Assembly: GCF_000002515.2 (NCBI RefSeq) | Contig: NC_006039.1 | Coordinates: 682,001 to 746,000, forward strand | Origin: Kluyveromyces lactis | Lineage: Eukaryota > Ascomycota > Saccharomycetes > Saccharomycetales > Saccharomycetaceae | DNA: 64,000 bases | Direction: 5' to 3' | Shown: piece by piece, positions 62,554 through 64,000 of the stretch | How the letters are laid out: every line of letters starts with the position of its first letter | Numbering within the stretch: the stretch's first letter is position 1 | The notes under the pieces: generated by a model | Told to the model about the DNA's origin: nothing | Seen by the model: only the letters and a program-made list of their open reading frames with translations | Database searches by the model: none | Made by a program: the position numbers and the translations under genes

Positions 62554-64000
62554 ATGTCGCAAAACAACGATAGCAGAGACGAGGCATATGTCAGGGAGCA
62601 ATTCCAAAGATATACGACTAAGATGGCTTCTAATAAGAATTCCAATACTGATTCGAAATGTAGAAGTACTTCACATCTGAATTCGCTGGCTTCGATTTCA
62701 AGTGACACTTCAAATGAAACTTTAAAGGGAAATTTATCAGCAGCTTCGCCTACGTTTTCATCAGATTCTACTCTGAGTACTAAAAAACTGCCAGTTCTAC
62801 AGACGCTTCCGACATCTCTGCCAAATGGACAGCATCAACAGGGGCAGCTCTTTCCTGCTTCTTCTTCAAGCTCCTCAGCAATATCTTCAAGGAAACCAAG
62901 TGTGTCTGGTTCCTTTGGAACGCAGACTCCGACTACAGCTCAGTTGAAAACTATAACATCGCCCAAACTCAGCGGTGCACTTTCAACAAGGTCAAGGTCT
63001 AATTCGCTCACAAGCTCCAAACTATTTGCGCTGAACCAATCCAATGATTCTCCGTCATCGACCTCGGTTTATCCCGTACCGCCTAATGTCGCTTCGTTGA
63101 ACTCTCAAACAGCTAGTTCAATGTCAGTTTCCACATCAGCGGACCAATATTTTCCAGCACAACAGAATGGTTCCACTACAACAGTAAATTTAACTCCAAC
63201 GTTGTCTTCTCCATCGATTAGATCACTGAATAATAGCACCACCAGTACCACGAAATCGTTCAAACCTTTGCAAAAGCAATACGTACTCAATGAACAGCTT
63301 TATCTAAGCTCGATGAAAAATAAAAAAGCAGATGATTATTACACGCGAGGAATAACGTCTTCTGGAAATGAAGATGATGATGATTTTAGAGTGGATGGAG
63401 AAAACGATGATGTTGATAATGACCTAAGCAAATTGAATAATGGACTGGGCTCTGCAATTTTCGGAAATAATATCGCAACGACAACAGATAAAGGCTTTCA
63501 TTCCATCGATGATGATGAACTTGTATTAATGAATGATAAAATCTTACTTGAAAGGATGGAATGGTTACGCTCAGTGGAACCGAATAACCCTCTAATAGAA
63601 AATTCATTGAACCTGTTGAATAAAACTGGTGGCTCTACGGACAGTCTTGAGAGCTTTTCAAATATTGAAACGCAGCTTGCTTTGGAACAACTCTCGAATA
63701 ATCATTTAGTCAGAGAAAGGCTAGAGTGGCAGACTATGCTCTCGAGCGTTTTGAATGGTGATATTGTTAAGAGTGAGAAGACAAAACTTGCGAAACGCAA
63801 GCCTGATGAAATTTTACTGAATCATAATGATCTAATATGGTTAGAACTTAAGGCTTGGTTAAATGGTAGAACCGTCGAAGATCAACGTAAATCATTGGAA
63901 TATTCTAAAACTACTGCTGATGAGGTATTCGAAGAAATCTTGAACTATAAAAATGAAAAAGAAGAAAACCCTGAAGTTGTCATAGAAGAAGCCAAAATAC
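62554..64000 (+). CDS. SSK2: MAPKKK Ssk2/Ssk22 of the HOG pathway, 5' part
   Basis: The first 482 codons are present and stay open to the window edge; the kinase domain lies beyond. The start is the ATG at 62554 (MSQNNDSRDEAYV), the first in frame. A Ser/Thr-rich N terminus (1-235) precedes blocks shared with Ssk2/Ssk22: LQKQYVLNEQLYLSSMKNKK (about 238-257) and DDYYTRGI, then RLEWQTMLSSVLNGDIVKSE and IWLELKAWLNGRTVEDQRKS near the edge. In S. cerevisiae these kinases receive the Sln1-Ypd1-Ssk1 signal and activate Pbs2. PPG1 beside it matches the SSK2 (not SSK22) neighbourhood; in a non-duplicated yeast one gene may stand for both. Confidence 0.93.
   Translation, partial: MSQNNDSRDEAYVREQFQRYTTKMASNKNSNTDSKCRSTSHLNSLASISSDTSNETLKGNLSAASPTFSSDSTLSTKKLPVLQTLPTSLPNGQHQQGQLFPASSSSSSAISSRKPSVSGSFGTQTPTTAQLKTITSPKLSGALSTRSRSNSLTSSKLFALNQSNDSPSSTSVYPVPPNVASLNSQTASSMSVSTSADQYFPAQQNGSTTTVNLTPTLSSPSIRSLNNSTTSTTKSFKPLQKQYVLNEQLYLSSMKNKKADDYYTRGITSSGNEDDDDFRVDGENDDVDNDLSKLNNGLGSAIFGNNIATTTDKGFHSIDDDELVLMNDKILLERMEWLRSVEPNNPLIENSLNLLNKTGGSTDSLESFSNIETQLALEQLSNNHLVRERLEWQTMLSSVLNGDIVKSEKTKLAKRKPDEILLNHNDLIWLELKAWLNGRTVEDQRKSLEYSKTTADEVFEEILNYKNEKEENPEVVIEEAKI

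Overview
The window is ordinary nuclear chromosomal DNA of a budding yeast of the Saccharomycetaceae that did not pass through the Saccharomyces whole-genome duplication. Kluyveromyces, close to K. lactis, fits best. The grounds are nearly intronless compact genes, one RPL34-type gene with a canonical yeast intron (GTATGT, TACTAAC, CAG), an 82-nt tRNA-Ser, biased codon use in highly expressed genes, and above all gene order. The genus call is inference; the family-level call is firm. I found no transposon, virus-derived element, CRISPR array or bacterial-type system.

Layout, left to right. 1-961 holds a leftward Rap1-type promoter for a gene off the edge (RPS24 by synteny). 962-6165 carries a mitochondrial aldehyde dehydrogenase (ALD5-like), VTC1 and TDA2. 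6312-18674 is a mostly leftward run: SEC6, an LCCL-domain membrane protein (YIL067C family), RNR large subunit, FIS1, EFM4 (rightward), YRB2, ARC15. 19021-30245 holds ARG5,6, SNP1, MOT2, an RGI1/2 gene, tRNA-Ser(UGA) and ICL1. 30246-43100 holds VHR1, a YIL055C-like protein, THO1, a GPP1/2 glycerol-3-phosphatase, CEM1 and DFG10. 43563-56101 holds an FCY2-type permease, a PCL6/7 cyclin, PET117, an MMF1/HMF1 protein, RPL34 and NEO1. 56306-64000 switches to the neighbourhood found on S. cerevisiae chromosome XIV: SOL1/2, ABZ1, HUB1, PPG1 and the 5' part of SSK2/SSK22.

From 962 to 56101 the genes interleave two S. cerevisiae tracks (chromosome V right arm near YER056-YER073 and chromosome IX left arm near YIL048-YIL068). 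Genes that are ohnolog pairs in S. cerevisiae (RNR1/RNR3, RGI1/RGI2, VHR1/VHR2, GPP1/GPP2, PCL6/PCL7, MMF1/HMF1, RPL34A/B) occur once. This is the expected ancestral order. S. cerevisiae gene names and positions are from memory, not from a search.

Functional themes are dispersed rather than operonic: carbon and acetate metabolism (ALD, ICL1, GPP, RGI), nucleotide and pyrimidine supply (RNR, FCY2), arginine and folate synthesis (ARG5,6, ABZ1), mitochondrial upkeep (FIS1, CEM1, PET117, MMF1), membrane traffic (SEC6, NEO1), gene expression (SNP1, MOT2, THO1, YRB2, HUB1) and signalling (PCL6/7, PPG1, SSK2). No previously undescribed system stands out. The less explained material is intergenic: a dense TGTCC/GGACA array upstream of GPP, strong bulged hairpins upstream of ALD and RPL34, GC-rich islands next to both ribosomal protein genes, a (GAA)16 leader touching the ARG5,6 start codon, and CGG-N5-CCG sites in a 1.9-kb gap. 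In-frame reading often extends upstream of the ATG through GTG or TTG codons; I moved starts to the first plausible ATG for VTC1, the YIL067C homologue, YRB2, MOT2, VHR1, THO1, GPP, DFG10 and ABZ1.
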